DNA from: Reticulitermes speratus
Lineage: Eukaryota; Arthropoda; Insecta; Blattodea; Rhinotermitidae
Length of the DNA stretch: 64,000 bases
Direction of reading: 5' to 3'
Assembly (NCBI GenBank): GCA_021186555.1
Contig: JAJKFL010000012.1
Coordinates: 1,550,001-1,614,000, forward strand
A program made the translations under genes and the position numbers. Below are positions 55,601 to 63,784 of the stretch, piece after piece. The notes below the pieces were generated by a model, which did not search any database, was not told where the DNA came from, and saw only the letters and a list, made by a program, of their open reading frames with translations. How positions within the stretch are numbered: position 1 is the stretch's first letter; each line of letters opens with the position of its first letter.

Positions 55601-58600
55601 CTGGCTCTGCTTCCATCTTCTGGTGAAGACCTGAAGACGGAAGCAGAGCCAGCTTCCAAAATGTCATGCAAATCATGAAGCTTCTCTTCCTCTTTTCGAC
55701 GTCCATCATCCTAATTTTTAAAGGGTACCAGAACAACGTTTAGGAAGCTGGCTCTGCTTCATCTGAAGACAGATGCAGAGCCACCTTCTGAAACGTCTGA
55801 AACGTCACACTCTCAAAAATTAGGACAATGGACAAAGTTCAAAAGAAGAACAGGAGAATCACGATTTGTACTGCTCACCAAATATTATTTGGGTGATCAA
55901 ATCAAGGAGGATATAATACACAGGGTGTGTGGCACATATGGAGGAAAAGAGACAAAACCTGAAGGAAGGAGATCACTTGTGAGACCTACACAGAGATGGG
56001 AGGATCGTATTAAAATGTGTCTTAAAATAAATGGGATTGGTGTAGATTAGATTGACCTGGCTCATGGCAGGGAAAATTGGCAGTCTCTTATGAACACTGT
56101 GGCAAAACATTTAATTTCCACAAAATGCAGACAGCTAGCTACAGAACTACACACAGTCGCAAGAGGGATTTGTATTATTATCCTACAAATGCACGGTATG
56201 GAAAATATAAGATTCTCAAGAGGGACTCTGATCCATGAAGTGAGTGAGTGGGTGAGTGAGTGAGTCGGTCACTCAGTCATTTAGTCAGGTATCAGCCATA
56301 CACCTAGGTATCTGATTCAGACACTGATCCACATACCTGTTAACAGGTCCAGGTATTGACTCACGTATCTATCCACAGTCTCTGGCATGCACCTAGAGCT
56401 GCACACTTTATGCACCAGTGTGGCAAAACTCAGTAATGCTGCTGAATGCTCCAGCGTGTCCTCTGGAATCAGCAGCAGCACCTGCACACAGCACCACAAT
56501 GTATTAACTGTGAACTGCCATCATCAGTTCGCAATCTGCAGTGTGCAGTTTGTCTGCTACAACCTCCAAATCCGTGAGCAGCTGTTCTGATGGTTGGTGA
56601 ACGTTAAACGGAAGAGACGACAGCAGGCGAATGGCCGTATCATTCTTGACGGCTCCTCTCATCACGAGGTTTCGTACAAGGAGCATGGAGTCACGGGACC
56701 CGACAAAGGGCAGAAGCTCAAGAAATAGGTTCCTGTTGCCAACACAACAGGCAGAATGTCAGATTTAATGTTTTCACAGCAGTGTTATTGGAGATGCACG
56801 TCGTCTAAGATGTGATACTGTGTTAATGGGGAGAGCAGTTCCAGATACTTTGAACAATCATAGTGCCTTCATCTTCAGGGTCAAGCAGACAAATTAACTG
56901 CCCAGTGACATAGCATCACCTTCCAAAGACTTGCATCTTCAACACCAGGCACAGTTGTATGATACTGAACCATGTTCAGCACGTTTACAGGAATGCTGCC
57001 AACAAAACAAACCTCAGTGTCTCATGCCGGTAGCTGGTGCCAACATCCAGCTCCAAGAACAAATTGTGAAGACTGGCCTGTTCCAGAAGGGACAGAAGGT
57101 AGAGGGCATGTACCACATGCTCTTCATGCAGCCTATCCAGGTTTGTCTCCAGGTGCCACCATTCCAGGCTATCTGCCAGCTCTCCGAGGATCTCTGTTAC
57201 CTAAAGGACAAGCCCCTTTAGTAAACAGTGCCATCTGGTGCCATAGTAATGCATGAACATACAGTGTTAAGTACCATGGTGAGCAGATCCTGCTGACTGG
57301 TGGGGCTACGACCCTGAGACACATCTGCACCTGGCACCTGATGCACTAGCTGCACTCTCTCACCCTCTCCCTTCATGGCGCGAGGCACTTCCACCTCGTG
57401 CTGCCACACCAAATAAAGGCCCACCCTGCAATCAGAGCAGAAGAAGCAACAACAAAGTATGGAATAATGAAGGATAAAACAAGCAAAGATAGAGGATAGA
57501 AGTACCTAAAATTTGATTTGTGTAGCTGTTTTACTTTCATGGCTACAGCAACAGGACACTAAACAGTGCCTTACTATGCTTGAAGGTAATGTGCCTAGCT
57601 GTCACTCACCAGGACTGCAGAAAGTACGAGTTAGGGTGTTGCAGGTGTATGACCCCATCAGCCTGAACGCTGTGGATCAGCAAGTGCCCACCAGGACCAG
57701 ATGGCTCCAGAACATAGGCACGCATACTGCCAGAGCTCATAGTTGCCTGCAATGAACAGTGTCTGAAGTTGACAGCACTGAACTGAGCACCTCACAAATG
57801 CTCTTTGGTAGGAGAACCTGACAACTCAGCACCTCACCAATGCTCTTTGGTAGGAGAACCTGACAACTCAGCACCTCACCAATGCTCTTTGGTAGGAGAA
57901 CCTGACAACTCAGCACCTCAAAAATGCTCTTTGGTAGGAGAACCTGACAACTCAGCACCTCACCAATGCTCTTTGGTAGGAGAACCTGACAACTCAGCAC
58001 CTCACAAATGCTCTTTGGTAGGAGAACCTGACAACTCAGCACCTCACAAATGCTCTTTGGTAGGAGAACCTGACAACTCAGCACCTCACCAATGCTCTTT
58101 GGTAGGAGAACCTGACAACTCAGCACCTCACCAATGCTCTTTGGTAGGAGAACCTGACAACTCAGCACCTCACCAATGCTCTTTGGTAGGAGAACCTGAC
58201 AACTCAGCACCTCACCAATGCTCTTTGGTAGGAGAACCTGACAACTCAGCACCTCACCAATGCTCTTTGGTAGGAGAACCTGACAACTCAGCACCTCACC
58301 AATGCTCTTTGGTAGGAGAACCTGACAACTCAGCACCTCACAAATGCTCTTTGGTAGGAGAACCTGACAACTCAGCACCTCACCAATGCTCTTTGGTAGG
58401 AGAACCTGACAACTCAGCACCTCACCAATGCTCTTTGGTAGGAGAACCTGACAACTCAGCACCTCACCAATGCTCTTTGGTAGGAGAACCTGACAACTCA
58501 GCACCTCACCAATGCTCTTTGGTAGGAGAACCTGACAACTCAACACCGCTAATACCAAAGCCCACCACTGCACACGACCCTGAACCAGTTCCATCCACCT

Positions 58601-61600
58601 CCCATCTTCACAACTTATTTCCATATAATCCATTTTCTTAATTCACCAACTCTTCACAACCAACTGCAGTAAGATTCATCTTGATTTGTATCTTTCACAC
58701 CCTTTTCTGTTCGTTAAGGGGCCCCTTATAAAGTTCCCCACCCACAAATTCTGTCCGTACTTGTTGTCTACATGTCTAGTTCCTTTACCATAACAACACC
58801 AGTTGACCTGTGTACCTCACACAATATCCTAAACTGACTTATGATTACACACAAAATAATTTGCCTTCATTTTCAATGTTGTGGACCTTACGTGGGGAAG
58901 AGAAAAGTTCATGTGTTTTAAGATCAAGAAAGGAGACCTTAAATTCAGCTGGTTCAGCCAACTACTGGAAGATATCAAGAACAGAGGAAACAGGTGGCAA
59001 GGCACTGAAAAGGAAAGGCTGTGGAGAAATAGAAGGGACAGGAGACTTTTCATCTTCTACCAACATGGGGAGGAACAGCAGGACGAGGAATGACTGGTAG
59101 ACACTTGCAAAGATAGTTTTAGACATCTAAAGGTATATTCGTTATACATTCATGAAACAATCCTATATGTAAAAGAAAAGTGTAACTGCACTGTAAATAA
59201 ACAAATACATACACATAACACAAGAAATAATAAAGATCATCATATATATGGACACAACTTAGAAATCTACAACAGTAAACCATCTGTAGCAGGCTGTACC
59301 TGCTGTAACAAATTGCCTAACAATATCAAAAAAATTGAAAATATTAACCAGTTTAAAAAGAAACTGAAGGAGTTACTTATCAAAGGGTGCTACTCTTCAA
59401 TAGACGATTATCTGAATGAAGATTTCTTGGAAATTGGCTACTGACTTAGTTGATAATATACAATTTTATTTTAATAATGTGTAATTTTATATTGACATGT
59501 CCTATATCAATGTATTTTGATCAACAGGATAAACAAATTTACAATTAAAATTACACCCACCGTGGGGGCTCCAGAGGAGCAGGACATCTTCTGCACATTG
59601 CTCAGCTTTTGCACTGGGAAGTCCACACAGCTGGGGAAGTCCACAAACTTTTGGACAGCGACTGTTCCATTACTTGGGCGCTGCACTGAATACTGCACGC
59701 TGCAGTGGCCATACTGACTGCTCTGGAACAAGCAGCATTGTGAGATTTGCAGTTCTGAAAGATCACACCTTGCATGTGTCAACACCAGCTGTATTTGCAA
59801 CATTGTCACATGGTGATCAGCATTTTGCTTTGCCTTTACCTAATGAAAAGCTGGGCTTTGTATGTGAAGGAGCTAACTTCAAATATGTGCACAGTCCACG
59901 GAAATGTTAATAAAGTGATTGGAATACTGTGGAAATGTGTAACCACTGGGACAGGTGGAGTCATTGCTACGCTTAGGCATCACACCAAGCATGCATAACT
60001 TTCACACTAGGTTCATACCAGACGCTCTGTGTAACTTACCCCTGAACATGAGGTTGGGTGGGTGCCAGAGATGGTTTGGGCACCATGGTCACAAGAAGGG
60101 TTTCTGTGGGGGAAATGAACACTAGACAGCAGTCTGTGGCCAGAAAAGTTTAACGCAAGAATGTAACCTAGAGCCTGAAGGAGTTTAAATCAGGGGTCTC
60201 AAACTGAAATCACATGCGTGCCAAAGAAACAATTTTTAAAATTAAGGAAAGGCACACACCATTTTAAGTAAGCAGTGGGTTAAAAATTTTCTGTAAAATT
60301 AAACACATGCCTTTAATAACAAAACAAATGCAGTTATTGAATAACATACAATTTTACTCCAGTGCTATCTTTGTACTGACATATTTCTTATGTTACCACT
60401 GACGCACAGCAAAACTCTTTCAGCACTTATGGAACCTTGACAAAAACATTTCTAATTCTTTCAATTAAAAAAAGGATTGATGATCCGCTGAGCCACATTC
60501 TGTAATTACAACACAATCAGTTTGAGGGCTGCACAAAACGAACTGGTGTGACACACACAACTCGCAGGCCATGTGCTTTTGATCCCTGCTTTAAACAACT
60601 TCATAGGCTTATGAAAACAATGTACCTCAGTGCTGATAAATGCAGAAGACTGCAGGCGTAACAGATCCAGCTGCAGCAGGCTTACCAAACCCCGCTTCAT
60701 GTTAATGGACCATTCCTCCTCTCCTGCCTTCACAGACAGACCTACCACCTGTCCTTCATAATAATGTATTATGAAAGGCTGCAACAGTTGGCTGGCCTGC
60801 TCTGGCAGTGGTGTTGCTACTATTGGTGTGTCATGGCTTCTTGGTCCAGTGTATGTCAATACCTTGAGGTCTTGCAGCTGAAACACAATGCCGTCTGACT
60901 GAACACGCCCTTCTGAATCACAGCACAACATTGGTTTTCCTTTCAGCAGAATTAAGCACCATCTCATTGCACTGGTGAGGTGCAAAACTGAAGCTCTTCC
61001 AATGCAATGGATTGGGTGCAGAGAAACAATCGAATGGTCACCGCACAGCCATACATTTTTTCGTCTGCGGTCATCTGAATTCAATCGTGTACCATAACCA
61101 CCCACGTACCATTGATGACCTTCTTGAAAATACCCATACTGCTACTACAGACATCACACATCAGAATTTAAAACGTGTGCAATGTAGCATACAGCATTTT
61201 ATCAACAGGAGGGACATCAATTTTAATATTTGCTTCCCTAGTGCTTTTCCCTACAAGACAGGACTTATGGAACACCTGGAATATGATGGTGGGAAGCAAA
61301 ATATTCACACATAAATTTGACAGTGAAATTCTCTTGGGAATCATAAACTTAGAAGACAAAGGAAAAGAATGTGTTATAATTTTAAAATGTGTATTAAGGA
61401 AATAGGTTCAGTGATACTAACCTGCACTGTTGCCAGATCTTCACCACCTTGCACTACAAGTTTTCCAGACATATTCCACTGTGACACCATGTGTTCAGGG
61501 AAGACTGTGCTGGCCACCATACTGGTGTTATACTGGTACACCACCTCATGGCCCGGCAACCACAGCTCCAACGCAGCAACCGTATTGACAACCAGTGATA

Positions 61601-61606
61601 TCAGCA
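33698..61606 (-). CDS. large lipid transfer protein, vitellogenin-like/crossveinless-d type (first exon missing)
   Basis: Twenty-one exons chain in frame: 61606-61422, 60877-60626, 59722-59561, 57746-57610, 57425-57275, 57200-57013, 56732-56516, 56481-56337, 55148-54970, 54111-53894, 52309-52093, 51190-50974, 50570-50372, 48346-48180, 43608-43469, 42670-42431, 41239-41039, 40940-40585, 39389-39104, 37829-37696 and 34000-33698. They give about 1430 aa after correcting one base. The first traced exon begins in a hydrophobic signal-peptide-like stretch and leads into ELWLPGHEVVYQYN and the vitellogenin N-terminal domain (helical repeats such as LTALTNFELQQVVQLL, DLEVRVVALTML). A von Willebrand D domain ends the protein. 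There is no polyserine tract, and the protein is shorter than yolk vitellogenins, favouring the cv-d/vitellogenin-like group. It should act as an extracellular lipid carrier. Borders 56516, 39389 and 37696 are the least certain. Confidence 0.85.
34484..34948. repeat. 24-bp minisatellite, about 19 copies
   Basis: The unit is CAACAACAGTTAACAATGCA CACA. Its length is a multiple of three, so several frames on both strands stay open (207 and 163 codons). These are repeat artefacts within the last intron of the lipid transfer gene. Confidence 0.95.
35635..35800. mobile_element. MITE-B copy
   Basis: GATGTTACACTGTGTCACTGGG on the left is matched in reverse by CCCAGTGACACAGTGTAACATC on the right. The left end carries the fuller terminus GCTGAAGTTTCAAGTCTTCT. 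Confidence 0.65.
35845..36140 (-). mobile_element. SINE-A copy
   Basis: TTAACCTCAGCACTATATGA, AGTACCCATTGAGTGGGAGG and a tRNA-like head near 36070-36140 (A-box-like TAGCATAGTTGGTATAG on the minus strand) define the copy. Confidence 0.7.
36350..37690. repeat. compound minisatellite with higher-order structure next to a splice donor
   Basis: Two related units alternate: a short one (GATGCTAAAGTGTGTGTTGT ACCAGAGGT) and a longer one that inserts GATGAAGCTACCAGATAATG. Their order itself repeats in blocks. The last unit runs directly into the donor of exon 37829-37696. Confidence 0.93.
37696..37829 (-). CDS. lipid transfer protein exon, start of von Willebrand D domain
   Basis: GSCALTEHSVRTLDGVTLTT, then CYTVAMADCSSQPRFAVFVK, is the canonical first half of a D domain. 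The donor is either ATG|GTGGAA (37696, phase 0) or a few bases further on. The intron immediately after it is the 36.3-37.7 kb minisatellite. Confidence 0.85.
37955..38060. mobile_element. MITE-B copy, short
   Basis: GTGTTGCTGAAGATTCGAGT and AGTGTAACATCCCAGAGGAC with TTGAATCTTC give both arms around a short interior. Confidence 0.5.
38170..38435 (-). mobile_element. SINE-A copy
   Basis: The copy has AAAGTTGTCCCTCTGCATGC, TTAACCTTAGCCCTAGATGG, GCCACTTTACCCC and the B-box-proximal CTGGGATTCAGACC block, in minus orientation. Confidence 0.65.
39605..39770 (-). mobile_element. SINE-B copy
   Basis: ACATTAGTGGAATGACACTG, CCAGCGCCACTTTGTCCACC and GTGACTAATCGCCTGAGCCA match the other family members. 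Confidence 0.55.
39795..39888. repeat. 28-bp tandem repeat, 3 copies
   Basis: ATATACGGACTACATGATCT CCATCTGT recurs three times. Confidence 0.8.
40005..40215. mobile_element. MITE-B copy, longest seen
   Basis: CACAGCAGTTTTGCTGAACA and GGGATGTGACACTGTGTTGC on the left pair with CACCACATCCCAGAAAACTC and AATCTTCAG on the right. Confidence 0.6.
40585..40940 (-). CDS. lipid transfer protein exon with a one-base frameshift
   Basis: The exon opens MCLNLTTSFLELSDSVDSLI and reads VLSVAWGPPTDGNSAPL, then hits a stop. One frame over, CPLETSLQVALEGRVTTEQW and WPYDACRQD continue to the donor. The switch occurs at a GGGGG run (40806-40810 on the plus strand). The exon is 356 bp; one extra base would make 119 codons and restore the phase of both neighbours. 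A homopolymer sequencing error is the simplest reading, though a real mutation is possible. Confidence 0.8.
41270..42115 (-). mobile_element. LINE 3' fragment with reverse-transcriptase tail
   Basis: The reverse strand begins with broken RT sequence including YTELNGTHQLLVFVGNVDLL, then VRKLKYLEMTLANQN and a MRWTGQVACMGEKRNTCSILV-like stretch, ending in the AAATTTCTTGAGTAACTGC terminal block shared with other copies. Several frameshifts are present. It is in an intron of the lipid transfer gene. Confidence 0.55.
42140..42405 (+). mobile_element. SINE-A copy
   Basis: A tRNA-like head near 42145-42210 is followed by CTCTCCAAAACATCCAGACA, CCACTCACCTCTAGCTAGTG and CTCTACTGCCCC. Confidence 0.65.
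42990..43340 (-). mobile_element. LINE reverse-transcriptase C-terminal fragment, second family
   Basis: The reverse strand reads LWLRKLDDVNKTLKYNYRPR, then a frame with TKLVDRRELRWFGHLIRMDS. This is the RRExRWxGHLxRM signature of the C-terminal region of arthropod non-LTR pol proteins. The frames are interrupted. Confidence 0.6.
44320..44590 (+). mobile_element. tRNA-derived SINE with a well-preserved promoter (SINE-C)
   Basis: A B box GGTTCGAATCC is preceded at the expected distance by an A-box-like TGGTGTAAGGCATAGGTC. A body of about 170 bp and a tail of AAATAAAATAAAATA follow. I do not read it as a tRNA gene, because the first half cannot close a proper acceptor stem and the 3' end continues without CCA or a T-run. 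Confidence 0.6.
45099..45998 (+). CDS. LINE reverse transcriptase fragment
   Basis: About 300 residues cover the RT fingers and palm. Motifs in order are KSQGYDEIPQNILK, ISPIFKKGEKTEMANYRPIS, EQYGFRTKSSTELA, IFCDLTKAFDCVNHDVLLAK, CVPQGSILGPLFFLLYINDL and the catalytic YADD. The frame is open here but lacks the endonuclease domain, so the copy is not autonomous. The YADD box and PQGSILGP motif place it among Jockey/I-group non-LTR elements. Confidence 0.85.
   Translation: MQSNKPTNVSDSLNYLFEVFKHPFPNINMTPVTNKEIKDIIKSLKWKKSQGYDEIPQNILKISMPFILSPLTYICNKSLSLGIFPTRLKYFQISPIFKKGEKTEMANYRPISLLTCFSKIFEKVIYNRVQHHIDVNNILAQEQYGFRTKSSTELATYNLINNIVLALNSKLSVGGIFCDLTKAFDCVNHDVLLAKLQFYGINGKVGKLIKSYLNNRYQRTLINNYYSKCISDSQKVKQCVPQGSILGPLFFLLYINDLPYVINKISKPILYADDNSILCLNSDSTEHVNVLKTILVKIN
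46150..46850. other. A-rich garbled segment, probable assembly artefact
   Basis: The first part is a deletion-riddled version of 44750-45115: AATACCAAGTATAAATATTG against AATACCAATAATAAATATTG, and ATAACACCATAAATCAAAGC against ATAACACCATCAAATCAAAT. It then degrades into several hundred bases of almost pure A with scattered T. The end (AATAACTACATACAAAATTC) repeats AATACTTACAATACAAAATTC at about 46116-46136, after which normal LINE sequence resumes. Confidence 0.6.
49675..50110. repeat. diverged repeat array rich in RFX X-box-like motifs
   Basis: A loose unit of about 50 bp (GTAACCATGGAAACCTGGG, TTGTGACATCACTCACAAAC) recurs about eight times. Several copies match the X-box shape GTNRCC-N-RGNAAC, the best being GTAACCATGGCAACC at about 50087. 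TGACATCA also resembles a CRE/AP-1 half. Whether it is functional is unknown. Confidence 0.55.
50675..50910 (+). mobile_element. LINE 3' fragment with (GT)n tract
   Basis: A short GT microsatellite is followed by GATGGGAGGGTAATACTAAA, CATGGCAGGGACAAGTGGAG and GGGAATTTCTTGACTAGCTA, the same 3' block as at 15290. Confidence 0.55.
51365..51620 (-). mobile_element. SINE-A copy
   Basis: GAAGGTACAGCTCCACTCAC, TTAACCTTGACACTAGATAG and a diverged tRNA-like end match SINE-A in minus orientation. Confidence 0.6.
51835..52096. mobile_element. small hammerhead element (H3) inserted at a splice donor
   Basis: The direct repeat ACTTACACTG occurs at 51835-51844 and 52087-52096. Between them lies an element with the family tail (CACCATGCATTTTCT near 51870) and inverted termini (CATAACCAACTAAA at about 51894 against TTTAGTTGGTTATG at about 52064), and one hammerhead core on the plus strand. 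The right copy of the repeat, read on the minus strand, contains the AGTGTAAGT donor of lipid transfer exon 52309-52093. Confidence 0.7.
51979..52023 (+). ncRNA. hammerhead ribozyme candidate (H3), best core in window
   Basis: ACCCC (51979-51983), CTGATGA (51984-51990), stem II GGTCT/AGACC with a GTGGT loop, GAAA (52007-52010), palindromic CATATG (52011-52016), TA (52017-52018) and GGGGT (52019-52023). All invariant core bases are present and stem I has five Watson-Crick pairs. It is antisense to the host gene. Confidence 0.75.
52465..52620. mobile_element. MITE-B copy
   Basis: CACAGCAGGGTTGCTGAAGA and GGGATGTGACACCGTGTTGT on the left mirror ACAACACAATGTCCCACACC and AAGACTTGAATCTT on the right. 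Confidence 0.65.
53042..53217. mobile_element. pogo/Tc1-like MITE with TA target duplication
   Basis: CAGTAAAAC at the left and GTTTTACTG at the right are inverted termini flanked by TA at 53040-53041 and 53218-53219. The interior matches 13530-13703 closely. Confidence 0.85.
53558..53738. repeat. 36-bp minisatellite, 5 copies
   Basis: ACACATTATGTCCAATGCAC GTACTGCTACCACAAA repeats five times with single substitutions. Confidence 0.93.
54112..54570. repeat. tandem repeat of about 55 bp that includes a splice-acceptor copy
   Basis: The array starts at the acceptor of lipid transfer exon 54111-53894. Copies carry CATCTACAACACAACTATCA CTTACTGACATAAA. The far end (54538-54575, GAGTGGTACATCTGCAACAT) repeats the exon boundary AAGTGGTACACCTGCAACAC, so exon-edge sequence was part of the amplified unit. 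Confidence 0.8.
54840..54951. mobile_element. piggyBac-type MITE, TTAA flanks
   Basis: CCCTTCA and TGAAGGG termini are flanked on both sides by TTAA (54836-54839, 54952-54955). The right end lies 15 bp from the donor of lipid transfer exon 55148-54970. Confidence 0.7.
55430..55805. repeat. cluster of inverted hammerhead-like arms
   Basis: The minus strand of 55441-55482 has CTGAAGA, a 6-bp stem II (GGAAGC/GCTTCC), GAAA and CATCATA. Four or five further arms with AAGCAGAGCCAGCTTCC in alternating orientation follow to 55800. Most cores are broken and stem I is weak, so this looks like a degenerate pile-up of the H family. Confidence 0.5.
55850..56240 (+). mobile_element. LINE 3' fragment
   Basis: GAAGGAAGGAGATCACTTGT, GAGATGGGAGGATCGTATTA, CTCATGGCAGGGAAAATTGG and CAAAATGCAG match the shared 3' block. 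The frames are broken. Confidence 0.55.
56775..56950. mobile_element. MITE-B copy
   Basis: CACAGCAGTGTTATTGGAGA with GTGATACTGTGTTAATGGGG, and on the right CCCAGTGACATAGCATCACC with AAGACTTGCATCTTCAACAC. Confidence 0.6.
57790..58548. repeat. 42-bp minisatellite, about 18 copies
   Basis: The unit starts CTCTTTGGTAGGAGAACCTG. Because 42 is a multiple of three, open frames of 278 and 298 codons appear on opposite strands; neither has non-repeat coding support. The array stops about 40 bp before the acceptor of lipid transfer exon 57746-57610. Confidence 0.95.
58860..59470 (+). mobile_element. dispersed-repeat ORF fragment followed by a LINE 3' end
   Basis: 58880-59095 is open (REKFMCFKIKKGDLKFSWFS, LLEDIKNRGNRWQGTEKERL) and resembles a dispersed arthropod repeat-encoded frame, which I cannot assign. 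59290-59445 reads NKLPNNIKKIENINQFKKKL and IKGCYSSIDDYLNEDFLE, the tail of a Jockey-like pol protein of the same type as 47200-47350. Confidence 0.5.
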
Positions 61607-61689
61607 CTATGACAACACCAGCATGTTTATTGAACAGTCAGTTCTTAGGGGCATGGATTTGCTGTCAGGCCAGTCCCTGTGGGATTTCT

Positions 61690-62000
61690 GGTGGATAAAA
61701 TGGCACTGTGACAGGTTCTTCTCCAAGTACTTTTGTTTGAACATCACTTTCATTCCACCAGTGGGATTTGTGGTGGACCAAGTGGCACTATGACAGGTTT
61801 ATATCTGAGTACCTCAATTGTCCCCTGTCAGTATCATTCCACCAATGTTCCATATCATTCATTCATCTACCATTGATACTATATAACCTCAGTAATTGGC
61901 AGCATTGCTATGTAACACACTTTTACATTTCACTGATATGCTGGCAGTTGAACGACTACCATCCGACTGCAGAAACCTGATTAAGTACAGATGCCAGACC
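61690..62000. mobile_element. SINE-B related fragments
   Basis: GTGGATAAAATGGCACTGTG and GTGGACCAAGTGGCACTATG repeat each other. CATTCCACCAATGTTCCATA and CATTCATCTACCATTGATAC follow, as in the 52.7-kb copy. The missing first exon of the lipid transfer gene would be in or beyond this region. Confidence 0.45.
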
Positions 62001-62559
62001 ATCAAGCTGGTAATGCAGAGATCTAGAATTTATAGTATTTTCCCCCATTCCAGCATTACACCTTGAAGACATAAAACTTGGACTCTGGGCAAGTCTCCAC
62101 CTTCAGGGCAGAATATGCAAGTAACAGGTTCATCCAAAAGTTCATAAATTTCTACCAGACTATACACCATCACACCACAGAAGGCAGTAATCGTCATAAT
62201 TACTATGAAAGCCTCAAATCCGACAAACTTTATGCTTATAATTCACTTTTATGCAAAATATTGAAAAGCAGGTCACTGTTCAATAAATGGATATAAGATC
62301 ATTATTTTATCTGACAACTATCAGATGCCATTTCCTGTATCTCATTTATTGTATTAAAGTTTCCCACTCAGCCAACCAACCACATGTGCAGCAGAAGACA
62401 ACTATAGTTATCAAACAAACAAAGGACTAAATATACTTCTACAGCTCTAGCAATGGGGTCTGAATTGTGTCTACTGTACTCCACGGAGTACTCATGTAAT
62501 AACTGATATAGAAAACTAAAGCACCACTTTGCAAGATCTGAGGATCTCAAAGCAAAAAT

Positions 62560-62760
62560 AACTGTCATCTTCTGAGAGGTGATGCTGTGTAATTTGGCAT
62601 TAATTTCAAAAGTGTTTTGCAGGATTCTACTGCATCCATCTTCAGATGTACTATGTCCACCAAAATCACACAGGGTCTAGCCTGGAACTGAACCCTGATC
62701 TCTTGAGTGAAAAGCTGGACACTAGCCACAGTTCTTGCATGGCCAAGTATTTGCAACTTC
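62560..62760. mobile_element. MITE-B/SINE-B junction fragment
   Basis: GAGGTGATGCTGTGTAATTT resembles a MITE-B arm. GGTCTAGCCTGGAACTGAAC and the following bases resemble the tRNA-like end of SINE-B. Confidence 0.35.
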
Positions 62761-63169
62761 TATATGAAACATTTCTATGGCTCCATACAATGCAGTCTAT
62801 ACTGCAGTCCATATCAGCAACAAATGAATGTTGCACTGAACAAAACGTAAGTTCTGAGAAGAAATTTGTTTCCAAACAAATAAGACTCACTGCTATAGAA
62901 ACTGTACAAAAAGTTCATAGCCTCTCAAATATTCAACAAATTCCTGTTGTTATAGAACCCAAATGTTCAGCACTACAATCACAAAAGCTTTTGATTAAAT
63001 CCTATGAAGTTGCACACAGCTACGAAGCATTACTAAGAACTTTGTAACATGAGGTGTTGTCAGTTTCATGCCCAACCTCTCAATATGGATGATCACCTCC
63101 TGTCTGCTGTCAGCAACTACACAAAATTAATTACATCCCCTTCTTACATACAAATAAAATTTGCGAGAG

Positions 63170-63475
63170 TCAGTTGGTATAACAACCAGGCTACGGCCTG
63201 GACAATCCAGGGTACAACTCCCCGCAGAGGTAAGAGGTTTTTCACTTCTCTGTAACATCCAGACTGGTCATGGGGGGGGGGGGGGGGCCACCCAGCCTTC
63301 TATGTAACAGGCACTGTAAACACTTTCCCTGGGGATAAAGTGGCCAGAGCATGACGTTGACCACAAACACATTCATCTAGTGCAGAGGTTACAAATGAGT
63401 GGAGCTATACCTCTACTCCCCTCATATGTCTTCACAGTGTGTACAGGGGCAAATTTTACATTTTTACTTTTCTTA
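63170..63475 (+). mobile_element. SINE-A copy with poly-G tract
   Basis: The head has A-box-like AGTTGGTATAACAACCAGGC and B-box-like GGGTACAACTCC, then the family body and CTCTACTCCCCTCATATGTC. A run of about 17 G at 63271-63287 replaces a short G/C stretch of other copies. Confidence 0.7.
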
Positions 63476-63784
63476 TAAACAGATATGTTCTCACAGCACA
63501 TTGTTTTCAGGCATGTCATTACAACCACACAAAACAGTGTGTAATGGGTGACAGTTCCACTATCATTTCAGTACTGCATGTTTGTCAAGTTGGTATTATG
63601 TCAGAGAATCAAAATATACAAATATCATGCTTCCACTGGCAAAACAAGTATCACGAATACTAGGTTATTAGTGGGGGGGTTAAAACACTCTACCCTCTCT
63701 CTCTTCAGGCACCGACAGAGTGCAGATCTGCATGCCAATACAATCTCTCCTAGAATATCCCAAAATCCACCAAGCAAGGTTCAC

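Noticed and set aside
57737..58641. Long open frames on both strands (298 and 278 codons)
   Set aside because: Both are by-products of the 42-bp repeat; the real coding part is only exon 57746-57610.
59507..59809. 100-codon minus-strand ORF as a separate small gene
   Set aside because: Only 59722-59561 is coding, as a lipid transfer exon; the rest is intron.
62625..62660. CTGAAGATGG on the minus strand as a hammerhead core
   Set aside because: No stem II and GAAA follow in register, and the surroundings match MITE-B instead.
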